From Typhlomys cinereus (Eukaryota > Chordata > Mammalia > Rodentia > Platacanthomyidae), in contig JALPQD010000004.1 in the NCBI GenBank assembly GCA_023101885.1, positions 16,334,688 to 16,398,687 of the forward strand: a stretch of 64,000 nt of DNA. The letters run 5' to 3'. Shown here piece after piece: positions 11,561 to 22,815 of this stretch (within the stretch, counting starts at the first letter, position 1; the number at the start of each line of letters is the position of its first letter). The notes below the pieces were generated by a model that made no database searches, was not told where the DNA came from, and worked only from the letters and a program-made list of their open reading frames with translations. Made by a program: the position numbers and the translations under genes.

Positions 11561-13074
11561 ATTACTAGATACTTTTCAATAATAATCATTGATAAAACAG
11601 TCTTAGCTCTTTAATTAAAAGGCACAGACTTGTTTAATGGATTAGATAACAACATTCAATTGTTTTTGACAGCCAGAAATTTAAATAGAATGAAAGTAAG
11701 AGAAGAAACATGCTATTATAAAGAAATAGAATCTAAATCGAACAAGAGTAGCTTTACTCACATCTGAAAGAGCACAAAAATAAAATTTAGTCAAAGCAGT
11801 ACTTCGGTAACATCTCAATACAAAACCCATTCATAATAAAGAATGAAGACGTGAACTTGGATCATCCAAATCCTTATAAAATTCATGTCAACCCCTAATG
11901 TCAGCACTGGGGAAAAAAGAGAGAGAGAATTACCAGGGCCTACTGTTTAGGTAGACTAGATGCAAGAGACTCTTCCTCAATAAGTAAATAAAAAAGAAGA
12001 ATGACCAATAAAGATACTCAACCTCAATTGAGGCACACACAGGCATATACTCAATATGTATCTATGTCTGCACACACATCTGTTTCCATACCAGCAAACA
12101 CCACAAGCACACATAACAGGAGTATATACTCACATCATCCCTCTAAAATGTTAGCTAGTTGTAGAATGCTACAAATTAAAATGTGAAAAAAATCTCAAGA
12201 AGGTTTAGTAATTATCAGTATACAACTGTGCAAACATTTTAATTGAAAAAAACCTATTGGTTATAAAAGGACAAGTTGAGACAGGTACAATAGAATGGAA
12301 TGATTTTTATTATATGACCCTTCTTAATAAGGATGTTATTCTGATAAAAAGTCAACATGAAAACTTCAGTATTAAGTTATATTACAGACTAAAGAGTCTT
12401 AAAATTCATATTCCAAATGTTCCATCATCAACGATGGAGTATAAAATAGTCTCAGTAGTCCATGGAATTTTCTCAGAAAAAAATGGATTATATGTAATGA
12501 TATAAACCAAATCTAAACAAACAAAAACAACTGAAATAATTTCTTACATCTTGTAAGTACCTAAGAATACAACTACAGATTAGTAGCAAGAACTACAGAA
12601 TCGGTCAAACACCAATGAAACAATTTACATATTGAATGAACAGTGAATCATTCAGTAATAAGGTAGGAAAAGTTTTTAACCTGTCAGAACAAATAAAAGG
12701 AAAGATATCTTTCAAGATTGGGGGATTTGGAAAAGGCAGATCTAAAAGGGGACTTTGTATATAAGAATGTTATATCAAAAAAAATTACACACAACTTATA
12801 TAAAGTCAAAAAATCGTGTACTCTATAGTCCTAATTAAAACAAGAACAAGGAAACCCAAAATGCTTCAAAGAAGCTCATTAGTCTCAGGGAAGAAATTAA
12901 GGAAATGTGGAATAAGAGAACAATTTGAAGTTCGGATGAGACAAAGAACTGATTCACAGAAAAGATAAAATCAACATGATGAGAGAGAATACTCAGTTAA
13001 TGCTGTGAGAGACAAAGGGGATATTTTAAAGGGTGTTACTGAAATCCAGGTTATTGTCTGAAAATGTTTTTAAC
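11561..13074 (+). mobile_element. Ancient L1 ORF2 remnant, left part
   Basis: 'taattaaaaggcacagactt' followed by 'agaaatttaaatagaatgaa' and 'gagtagctttactcacatct' resembles the endonuclease region of old mammalian L1 ORF2. Sequence near 12,840-12,990 resembles the inter-domain region. Many stops and frameshifts. A B4 SINE lies inside and the ERV LTR at 13,081 cuts it. It probably continues at 14,275. Confidence 0.5.
11885..12140 (+). repeat. Old B4-type SINE
   Basis: 'taatgtcagcactggggaaa', 'ttaccagggcctactgttta', 'gagactcttcctcaataagt' and a CA-rich tail follow the order of the B1-like monomer and tail of a B4 SINE. Diverged. Confidence 0.6.
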
Positions 13075-13080
13075 ATATGT

Positions 13081-14268
13081 TGTGGGGGTCCCCGCGGATC
13101 GCAGCTCTGTCCTACAGGCCCTCCACAAGGGGAATCAGGGAGAGGTGAGTGCGCTGTCAGCCCGCTCCCAGCCCTCCTTCACGAGGACAATCAGAAGCGA
13201 CAGGGAGTCTAGTCAAGCAGGAACTCATTTATTGCAAGTCTGTAGCCTTCTTATAAAGGTACAAACAGTAATGGAATTCGGGGGGGGGGGGCACACGGAG
13301 GTACTGACGGACGGATGGACGGGCAACCAATCGTCAAGCCAGCTCACAGGCTGTATGTAGCAAAATGTCTTTTTATTTTTTAGAAATGTCTTTTTTTATT
13401 TTTTTTTTTATTTCTACTCATACAACTTTTACAGCTACACCGGTCCCCTCCCTCCCTCCAACCTCCCACCGCCCTATGCCTCCCTCCCCTCCCCCCTCCT
13501 TCCTTATCCCCCAGTGTCTCCCCCTCCCATCCTCGGAGAATCCTTTAATGTGCATCCCAGACTCTTCTCTGGGTCCTCCTCTCCGATGAGGTCCAAGGAC
13601 CCAGTGGCATTTCCCTGAACCCTTTCCTGTGTTCCCCTTAAGCATAGGAACACTAGTGTGGCTGACAATCCCTTGCCTCCAAGGATCCTAGTGCCTTTAG
13701 CAAATGCTAAAATTTGAGGGGTCAGTAGTGTGTTGGACATTGCTTAGGGCATGCAACATCCAATTATGATTGCTTCGGCCCTAACTTGTGTGGAATATCT
13801 TGCATATCATTGCTCCTCCCATCCTTGTGCTCTTACAATCTTACCTAGCCTCCTCTTCCACAAATTTCCCTGAGCTTCAGGATGGGGAGAGATTAGGCTG
13901 GCCTAGTTCCAGGTAGTTGATATAGAGTCTCTGAAGTTCTGTTGATTTTTTCCCCCAGTTTTGCTGCTCCTGCAATGCCCTTCTCTCCATCCTGATGGGT
14001 ATTGGATGTCACCCCTTGGCCAGAGATGAAAAGCTGTTAAACTAGAGTATTGTTATAAAGTATATTCAAAGGTAGATGTAATAAAAACATCCTGAGCTAC
14101 TCCCTTCTGACTTCCTCCATCCTGAGCTATTCAACACATCCTGAGCCGCCCCCTCCTGACTTTCCCTGAGCTGGTCAAAACATCCTGAGCTGCCCTCCAG
14201 ACTTCCTTCATCAAATCATCTTTGGCTAAAATTGCCAGATTGAGGTAACCTAGACTGAGGCCCCCACA
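13081..14268 (-). mobile_element. Solo ERV LTR (ERVK-like), split by an L1
   Basis: Ends are tgtgggggtcc and ggcccccaca, an imperfect inverted repeat. They are flanked by the exact 6-bp duplication atatgt (13,075-13,080 and 14,269-14,274), the size typical of ERVK integration. Read on the minus strand it holds a TATA-like ttataagaagg, the polyadenylation signal aataaa, and a U5-like tgagttcctgcttgac. The U3 part (about 14,085-14,268) contains imperfect tandem copies of agctcaggatgtt. An L1 3' end occupies 13,362-14,084. A C-run variant (13,279-13,292 on the plus strand as G) is present. No internal viral genes remain. Confidence 0.8.
13362..14084 (-). mobile_element. 5'-truncated L1, 3' UTR only
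   Basis: T-rich tail (13,369-13,425), then the C/T-rich tract that is the reversed L1 G-rich tract (13,440-13,520), then 3' UTR similar to that at 9,600-10,260. It stops near ggtagatgtaat and LTR sequence resumes. It inserted into the ERV LTR and so is younger than it. Confidence 0.82.
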
Positions 14269-14274
14269 ATATGT

Positions 14275-15880
14275 ATCCGGAAAAAGTGAGAATTTGGAAT
14301 AAATAAAGGCATTTCTGATTATTTATTAATAACCAAAACTGAGGAGGAGTTTGGTTATCAGCATACATAAGACACATCATAAATACCAAAGAGAAGAAGA
14401 AAACACAGATGGAAACAACCAATGTGATTCATTATTTTTTGCTAGTGAACAAAGTCAAGACAAGGAAGATGTACATTAAATTCTTCCAGACATTTAAAGA
14501 TCTAAGACCAATGTTACATGATTTATCACTAAAATGGAACAGGGAAGAAATTCTTTCCAATTTATTTTGAGAAGCAGGATTTCCCTGACACCATTTCTAA
14601 TCTGTTAACATGTTAAAAAGGTCATGAATAGGAAAAAATTCCTTCATTCTCAGGATACAAGGAAAATTCAACATAATAAAAATCAATAAATAAAACACAG
14701 AACACAAACAGAATCAGAATTGGAAGTCATATGATAATTTCAAAAGATGTAGAAAAACTGTGGCAAATCAATATCTTTCAAGTATAGAAATAGCAAGAAA
14801 ATTGGAATAGAGAGTCATACTTTAATACACACTGAGGCTAATTTTTTTTGCACAGAAAAGTCTTCAATGTTCAAGGTTTGATACTGAAAAATATCTAAAT
14901 TACTATATTGCTAAATGCAATTAGAGATTTAATGAAACACCATCAAATTTCAATGGCATTATTGTAAAACTAGAGAAATGAGTCTTACATGAAACGCAAA
15001 ATCAATAACCAAAAAGATTATGAGCAAAAATAGAGATACTGGAAGAACCCCACTACCAAATTTCAAAATAAAACACAGCGCCATAATAACAAAAGCAATC
15101 TGGTACTTGCACAAATTCTGGCAAGTAGATAAATACAGTGGAAAAAAAAAACCAGAAAAATGCATGCAGTGAGAACTAACTCTTAACAATGTTGCCAAAA
15201 ATTGATTGCACAGAATGACAAGCTCTTCAATATATCTTGCTAGCGAAATTTCTTATATAAAAAACTGACATATCACTACCTACCATGCTATGCAGGTATT
15301 AACAAAATATGAGTCAAAAGTCTAATGCCAAGTTTTGAAACCACTATAAGAAATGATAAGGAAAAGTTTTCCAGAGACAGGTTATGTATATTTTTATAGT
15401 TATCAAATAGTTCAGGTAACTTCCAGGAAATGTAAAAAATTTGAACAGTAAACACCCAAAACAATGGCCAATTTACTTTAATAGTCCTCAAAAGAAGAAT
15501 ACAAATAACAAGTAAGTATATGAAAAATAGTGAACATCCTTAGGTATGAGGGAAATTCAAATTAACAACTACTTTGAGATTTCTTCTCACCCCAGAAAGT
15601 TTGAAGAATAAGTAATGGAGTATTTAGCAGTTAATAACAAAATCAGACTTTGGGGAAAATGAATAGAACTGGAAGTAATCATGTGAAATCAATGAAATGT
15701 GTAAAATCAAATATTGTATGTTTTTATTCACAAGTAGTCTACATTTTTTCAAAATTGTATAACCATTTAGGAAAAGTAAGGCATCATATGAAGGGGAGAG
15801 TAATATGTGTGAATATGACCAAACTAAGTCATATTGTTACATACATGGAAAGAAATATATGAATAAAGACATTAGATACT
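14275..15880 (+). mobile_element. Ancient L1 ORF2 remnant, right part
   Basis: Decayed reverse-transcriptase to C-terminal sequence in order: 'aaggaaaattcaacataata' near 14,670, 'caatctggtacttgcacaaa' (the AIWYxHK-type motif) near 15,100, 'gagatttcttctcacccca' near 15,577, and a C-terminal stretch near 15,650-15,730. No frame is open for long. It is probably the same insertion as 11,561-13,074, divided by the LTR. Confidence 0.6.
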
Positions 15881-17128
15881 GTTAAATTCAAACTAATGTG
15901 AAAACAAATAATGAAAATCCAATTTAATATAATAAACCTCACATTGCATGCAATACCTGTGAAGATTTGCAAAATAAATGTGCATCACTACACAAATTAA
16001 AATGTCATTTTCTGTATTACGATAGTGGAAAGTAGTACAATCTTTGTAGAAAACTGTGATGTTAATTTGAGGAGATGTTATGTTCATCTATCATAATGTA
16101 TACAATAAAACTCATGAGGAATTTCATTAAATCGATATTTTATCTTTTTAAAGGAACAAAATTTTTACAAATCTTCATCTAGATACATAAGAAAAAATAT
16201 GCTCTGTTATTGCAAACATACATAAAAATATAAAAAGTATTGTGCCTCACCATATTTAACTTAACAATTATTGATAAGAACTCAGGAGATTTCTTTTGAT
16301 AGGAAATAAAAGTTCTATTTAAATTGTAGGGTTAATAATATGATGAACAAGAAAAAGTAATGACTTAAATGCTTAAATAGCAATAAGGCTTAAAAGTAAT
16401 AGGGTACTTATTGTAAAAGAAATTAAAAATCAGAAAATCATTTATGATAAACTTGTATGGATTTTAAAATAAAAATAAGCATTAAAAAAGTTTATATACT
16501 ATAGGTCAAATGCATATGTTACCTATATTGCATTGGTCAGACTGAAAATGAACATGATAAACAGAGAGATGTAAGGCAGGTGACATCTGCTGAGGATGAT
16601 GGCAGTGGTATATTATAAATGAACTTGTGAATCACTCAGCATTCCAGCTAATATACATTCATTTCAATCTTGTTACACTTTCCATTTTCACAGAGAAATT
16701 ATATCAAATCTAGTAAAATAAGCAAATAAAAACACCATATCATGATTCCTCTGTAATACAGACACAAAGTAAAAGTATTGTGTTATTTTAGAGAGTTGTT
16801 ATAAGTATACAGAAGTTACAATATTATAACAGGTGTAGTAAACAAAATTAGAATAGAGCATGCTAAGATGTACACTCTTTAGAATTTTAACTTCAAATGC
16901 CCTTTTATGACAGATGACTGCAATTTCTATGCAGTTATATGAACCTATGTTTTCATGTGTCTTTTCAACCTTTGCCTGTTCTTAGTGAAAGTGACTGATT
17001 TTCTCAGAGTTCTTCACATATTTACTATTTGGTACTACAATGTATGTTGTTGAAATTGGTGCTATTTTTAAGTTATATTTGACAAAACTATATAGAATAT
17101 TTTTTTATTAAGAGAAGAAAACCATGTT
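15881..17128. other. Unassigned AT-rich DNA
   Basis: No recognisable gene or repeat; part of it may be a decayed L1 3' UTR. Confidence 0.35.
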
Positions 17129-19269
17129 AAAATATGTACATTAAAATTTTTAATTAATTTTTTTCACTCATACAAACTTAATAGGTACCCTGGTCCCCTC
17201 CCTCCCTTCCTCCACCCTCCCCAGACTCCCTTGCTCCCTCCCCCCTTTTCCCCTTCGTTTCCCCTTTCTCCCTTTCTCCCTTTCTCCCTTTCTCCCTTTC
17301 TCCCATTGTCCCCACTTCCTCCCCATCCCTGTAACATCCTTTAGTGTGAATGTCAAGCTTCCCTCTGGGTCCTCCACTCTAATGAGATGTAAGGATTCAG
17401 TAGCATTGCCTAGAGCCCTTTCTTGTGTTCCCCTTTAGTACAGGAACACTATTGTGGCTCTTAATCCCTTGCTTCAAAGGATCCTAGTGCCTGTGATCCA
17501 TGTTAAACTTTGGAGGGTCAATGCTATATCGGTCACTGCGCAGGTCATGCAAAGTCCTACTATGGTTACTTTGGCCCTAACTTGTGGGGAGTATCTTGCA
17601 TATCGTTGCTACTCCCCATCTTTAAACTCTTACAATCTTTCTGTCCCCTCTTCTGCAAATTTCCCTGAGCTTTAGAATGGGGAGAGATTAGGCTGGCCTG
17701 GTTCCAGGTGGTTAATGTAGGGTCTCTGATGTTCTGAATTATGGTTTGTTGGTTTTTTTTTCCAGTTTTGCTGTTCCTGCACTGCCCTGGGCTCCATCCT
17801 GATGGGTATTGGATGTTTCCTCCTAGCCAGAGATAAAAAGCTGTCAAAATAGAGTCTTACTATAAGAGTAGATTCAAAGGTAGCTGGAATAAGAGTAGGA
17901 GACCGCAGTGAGGGGTTACAATCTCTTTATCTGAGAAGAAGCTCTTTAATTTCATAAGATCCCATCTGTTGAGTGTTGGTTATAGTGACTGTGCTATTGG
18001 ATTTCCATTTAGGAACTGTTGGCCTAGCCCAATGAGCTTGAGGGAGTTCCCTATCCTTTCAACTAAGGTTTTTATAGGCTCTGGCTTTATATTGAGGTCC
18101 TTGATCCATTTAGAATTAATATTTGTACATGGTGACAAGCACGGGTCCAGTTTTAATCTTCTGCATGTGGACATCCAGTTTTGCCAGTACAATTTGTTGA
18201 AGATACTGTTCTTTTTCCGTGGGATTTTTTTGGCCCATTTGTCTAAGATCAAATGGCTATAATTGTGTGAGCTTATATCTGGGTTTTCAACCCTTATCCA
18301 TTGATCTGTGTGTCTATAATGGAGCCAGGCTGTTTTTATAACTATAGATTTGTACTGTAGACTAAGGTTTGGTATGGTGATACCTCAGAAGTGTTTTTTT
18401 TTACCCAGGATTATTTTTGCTATCCTGGGTCTTTTGTGCTACCATATGAATTTTGAGATTGTTTGATCAACCTCTTTGAAGAATTGCTTTGGGATTTTGA
18501 TTAGTATAGGATTGAATCTGTATATTGCCTTTGGTAGGATGATTATCTTTATGATATTGATTCTGCCAATCCAGAAACATGGGAGGTCTTTCCACCTTCT
18601 GGTGTCTTCTCTAATTTCTTTACTTAGGGTTTTAAAGTTTTCATTGTAAAGACCTCTTACTTCCTTGATTAGGTTTATACTACGGTATTTCATTTTCTTG
18701 GGACTACAGTAAATGGGATTGCTTCTCTTAGGGTTTTTTCAATTCTTTATCCTAGACATAGAGGAAGGCCACTGACTTTTGTACATTTATTTTGTATACT
18801 GCCACCCTGTTGAACTTCTATATTAGTTCCAGGAATTTCCTGGTGGAGTTTTTGGGATCACTCAGGTATATGATCATGTCATCTGCAAATAGAGATGACT
18901 TGATTTCTTCCTTGCCAGTTTGAATCCTTTTTATCTCCTTTCTTGTCTTATGGCTTCAGCTAAGACTTCAAGTACAATATTGAATAGAAGTGGTAAGAGT
19001 GGACAGCCTTGTCTAGTTCCTGATTGAAGTGGGAATGCTTCAAGTTTTTCCCCACTGAGTATAATCCTTGGTGTTGGCTTGTTGTATAAAACTTTTATTA
19101 TATTGATAAAGGTTCCTTCCATTCCAACTTTCTCTAGGGTTTTAATCATAAAAGGCTGTTGTATCTTGTGAAAAGCTTTTTCTGCATCTATCGAGAGTAT
19201 GATGTGGTCTTTGATTTTGACGTACATTAGTCTTTTAATAATAGTTTGGTAAAATTGAAACAAAATATG
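17129..19269 (-). mobile_element. L1 with internal deletion, 5'-truncated
   Basis: From the left: T-rich tail, C/T-rich tract (17,195-17,330), reversed 3' UTR to about 17,915, then an abrupt jump into the middle of ORF2, which continues to 19,263. The ORF2 C-terminus and the start of the 3' UTR are missing, roughly 1 kb by comparison with the other copies. An 8-bp repeat, aaaatatg, occurs at 17,129-17,136 and 19,262-19,269 and may be the target duplication, but it is short and in AT-rich sequence. Confidence 0.75.
17918..19263 (-). pseudogene. L1 ORF2 fragment (reverse transcriptase region)
   Basis: The ORF2 protein supplies the endonuclease and reverse transcriptase for target-primed insertion. 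Here only the middle part remains. Residues from the start of the fragment include [19 protein letters not shown] and [20 protein letters not shown], both core reverse-transcriptase blocks. The catalytic FADD box is intact near 18,868-18,895 (read on the minus strand). Downstream are the conserved YRFNPILIKIPKQFFKE-type block near 18,480 and a WDLMKLKSFF-like stretch at the deletion edge. Frameshifts and stops separate these parts. It lacks the endonuclease and the C-terminus and cannot be active. It is less decayed than the L1 that adjoins it at 19,300. Confidence 0.8.
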
Positions 19270-19596
19270 AAATTATGAACGGAAACATAATGAATGTGAG
19301 TAATTTAAATATATGGTACACATCATTGATGTTTAGCTTGTGGTCTGAGGACCTAGATTATCAGCAAGACCTGAAATCATTCAGGCAAAGAACAGAATCT
19401 TGGCCCTCCTACAAGAGTTACAGACTCTTAGCCAAATTAACCAAATACAAAAGAAAGAAAATCCAAATTTTTAAAATTAGAGATAAAAAAGGAATAATTA
19501 CAACTGACATCAAAGAAATTGAAAGAATCATAAGATCATACTTCAAAATTTACACTCTACAAAGTTTGACAATCAGAAAAAAAGAATGAATTCTTT

Positions 19597-20673
19597 TTTT
19601 TATTAATACATTTTTATTATTATTTCAGCTCATACAAACTTAATAGGTACACCAGTTCCCTCCCTCCCTCCTCCTCCCCCCGAACCCCCTGCTCTCCCTC
19701 CCCTCACCCCTGCCGCCCCATCCCCCTGTGCCTCCCGCCCCAATTCCCAGAGTCCTTTCTTGTGCATGCCTGACTCTCCTCTGGGCCCTCCTCTCCGATG
19801 ACGTACAAGGATCCAGTGGCATTTCCCTGAACCCTTTCCTGTGTTCCCCTTAAGCATAGGAACACTACTGTGGCGTCAATCCCTTGCCTCCAAGGATCTT
19901 GGTGCCTTTAGCAGATATGCTAGACTTTGTGAGGTCAATAGTGTGTTGGACCTTGCGCCGGGCATGCAATATCCAATTATGATTGCTTCGGCCCTAACTT
20001 GTGTGGAGTATCTTCCAAATCATTGCTCCTCCCATCCTTTTGCTCTTACACTCTTACCGCCCCCTCTTCTGCTTCAGGATGGGGAGAGATTAGTCTGGCC
20101 TAGTTCTAGGTGGTTGATATAGAGTCTCTGAAGTTCTGGATAGTGGTTCGTTGATTTTCTTTTGCAGTTTTGTTGTTCCTGTAATGCCCTTCACTCCATC
20201 GTGATGGGCACTGTATGTCACCCCCTGGCCAAAGACAGAAAGCTGTTAAACTGGAGTCTTATTATAAGAGCACATTCAAGGGTAGATGTAATACTTATAC
20301 CCAAAAGTGGAATCGCAGGGTCATATGGCATTAGGCAATGGGAGGGGTCAATCACCCATTTGTAAAATGGTTATTTTTTAATCTGCCAGACTATATGCTC
20401 TCTCCTTCTGGTGAGTTCATACCCCCTTAGTTGTAAATGATCAGGAACGAATGTCTGTGAACTTAACTAGGTGTCACATTACTTTCTTGCAGTCCTTGAT
20501 GGAGGCCTATTTTCTCTACTGTAACATGGTCACTACTCTCCTTGTTTCTGGTGTGGCCCTCCAACCCCATCCCTCCTGTTCATAATCCTTGCAATTACTG
20601 TAGGTAATATATAGATTTACCTATGAGTGTCTCAAGATAGGCTGGGTGGGTTTGGTATTAGGAGCCACCTAAG
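19597..20673 (-). mobile_element. Nested L1 3' UTR insertion
   Basis: Flanked by the exact 13-bp duplication gaatgaattcttt (19,584-19,596 and 20,674-20,686), which joins the two halves of the host L1. It contains a T-rich tail, C/T-rich tract (19,660-19,745) and reversed 3' UTR reaching the ORF2-proximal start ('ggtttggtattagg' near 20,650). A stray ORF2 fragment of about 43 bp lies in the middle of the 3' UTR at 20,293-20,335. Confidence 0.85.
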
Positions 20674-22685
20674 GAATGAATTCTTTAATATTCACAATTT
20701 ACCAAAAGTGAATCAGGATTAATTGACTTATTTAAATAGTCCTTTAACAAATGATGAAATTAACGATGTGGTTACAAATATACCCACCCAAAAAAAAAGT
20801 CAATTTCAAGATGGATTCTTTATAGAATTCTACCAAACATTTGAACAACTAACACTACTACTCTTTAAACTATTCCATAAAATAACAAAGCAAGGAATAC
20901 TCTGAAATTCTTTCAATGAAGCTAATTTTCACTAATTCCCAAACCAAATAAAAATACAATAAAAAACTGTAGGCCAATCTCCTTGAAGAACACAAAGGCA
21001 ATTATCCTCAATAAAAAACATATCAAAAAATCATTGACTATGATGAAGTAGGATTTATTCCAGACACACCAGTTTGGTTTAATGTATACGTACCAACAAA
21101 TGTAATCCATCATATAAGCAAACCAAAGGGGAAAAAAAAAACATGACTCTCTTGTTAGATGCAGAAAAAGCTCTTGGCAAGATCGAACATCCCATAACAA
21201 TCAAAGTCTTGGAGACAATTGGAATAGAAGGAACATACATTAATATAATTAAGGTAATACACAACAATCCAATAGCAAGAATCATTCTAAATGTTGAAAT
21301 ACTTGAAGCATTCCCTCTTTAATATGAAACTAGGCAAAATTGTCCATCTCACCACTTTTATTCAATATTTTATGGGAATTCTTAGCTAGAGATATTACAT
21401 AAGAGAAAGAAAAAAAAGGGATACAAATAGGAAAAGAAGTTGAGTTATCCCTATTTGCAGATGGCATAATCCTTTACTTGAGAGATCCCAAAAACTCCAT
21501 CAGAAAACTCTTGGAACTGATACATAATTTCAGCAGAGTTGCAAGGTACAAAGTCAATGTTCAAAAATCAGTGGCTTTCTTATATACCAAGGATGAAAAG
21601 ACTGAGAAGTTCTTATGAGAAACAATTCCATTTACCATGATATAATATATCAAATACCTTGCTATAAATACAACCAAGGAAGTGAGAGACATATACAATG
21701 AAGGCTTTAAAACCCAAAGAAGGAATATCAGAAGACACCAATAGGTGGAAGACTTCACATGATCCTGGACCTATAGAATTAATTCATAAAAATGGCCATC
21801 CTCCCAAGAGCAATATACAGATTTAAGGATATACCAATAAAAATTTCAAGGCAATTCTTCACAGAAATTGACAGAACAAAATTCATAGGGAAGCAAAAAA
21901 GGCTCTGGATAGCTAAAGTAGTCTTGAACTTTGCTGGAAACAATCACCATGCCAAACCATACCCTATACTACAAATCTATACTTATAAAGACAGCATAGT
22001 ACTGGCTCTAAAACAGACACATACATCAATGGATAAGGGTCAGAAACCCAGAAATAAGCCTCTACACATACAGTGATCTGATTTTTGACGTTTTTGACAT
22101 TTCATTTCTAAGTTGGTCTAAATAGGTCAAAAACCTTAAAATTAAACCACAGACTATAAAATCATAGAAGAAAGAATAGGTAATTCCCTCAAACTGATTG
22201 GGCTAGAGCAAAACTTTCTAAACAGTACTTCAATAGCTTGGGAAGTAGAAACAGCTCTCAACAAATGAGATCTTATGAATTAAAGAGCTTTTGTTCCACT
22301 AAAGATACTGTCAACCAAGGAAAAAGACAAGCCACAGAATAGGAGAAAATCTTCACTAACCTCACATATGATAGAGGACTCATGGTTAGAGTTTACAATA
22401 AACTGAAAAAATTAAACACCAGGGAAATAAACAACCCAATTAGAAAGTAAGTCTTGGAACTTAAAAGAAATTTTTCCCAGGAAGAAACTAAAATGTCCAA
22501 CAAATACCTTAAAAAATGTTCCACCTTTCTAGCCATAAGGAAATCTAAATCAAAACTACCCTGAGATATCACCTCACACCCATAAGAATGGCAAAAATCC
22601 AAAATACATGCAACAACACATGCTGGAGAGGATGTAAGAAAGAAACCTGCTTATATTGCTGGTGGGAATTCAGACTTGTACAACC

Positions 22686-22815
22686 ACTATGGCAATCAGT
22701 GTGTGTATATATATGTGTATAATAGTGTATATATGTATATATTCACTATATATGTATATATGCATATGTATATATATGTATATGTATATATACACACACA
22801 TACACATACGTATGT
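22686..22815. repeat. (TATATG)-type AT-rich microsatellite
   Basis: Alternating TATATG/TATA repeats have expanded inside the ORF2 C-terminal region of the old L1. The flanking ORF2 sequence continues on both sides. Confidence 0.85.

Noticed and set aside
13418..13740. Gly/Arg-rich minus-strand frames
   Set aside because: They read the G-rich tract of the L1 3' UTR; the same frames recur at 17,168-17,377 and 19,630-19,857.
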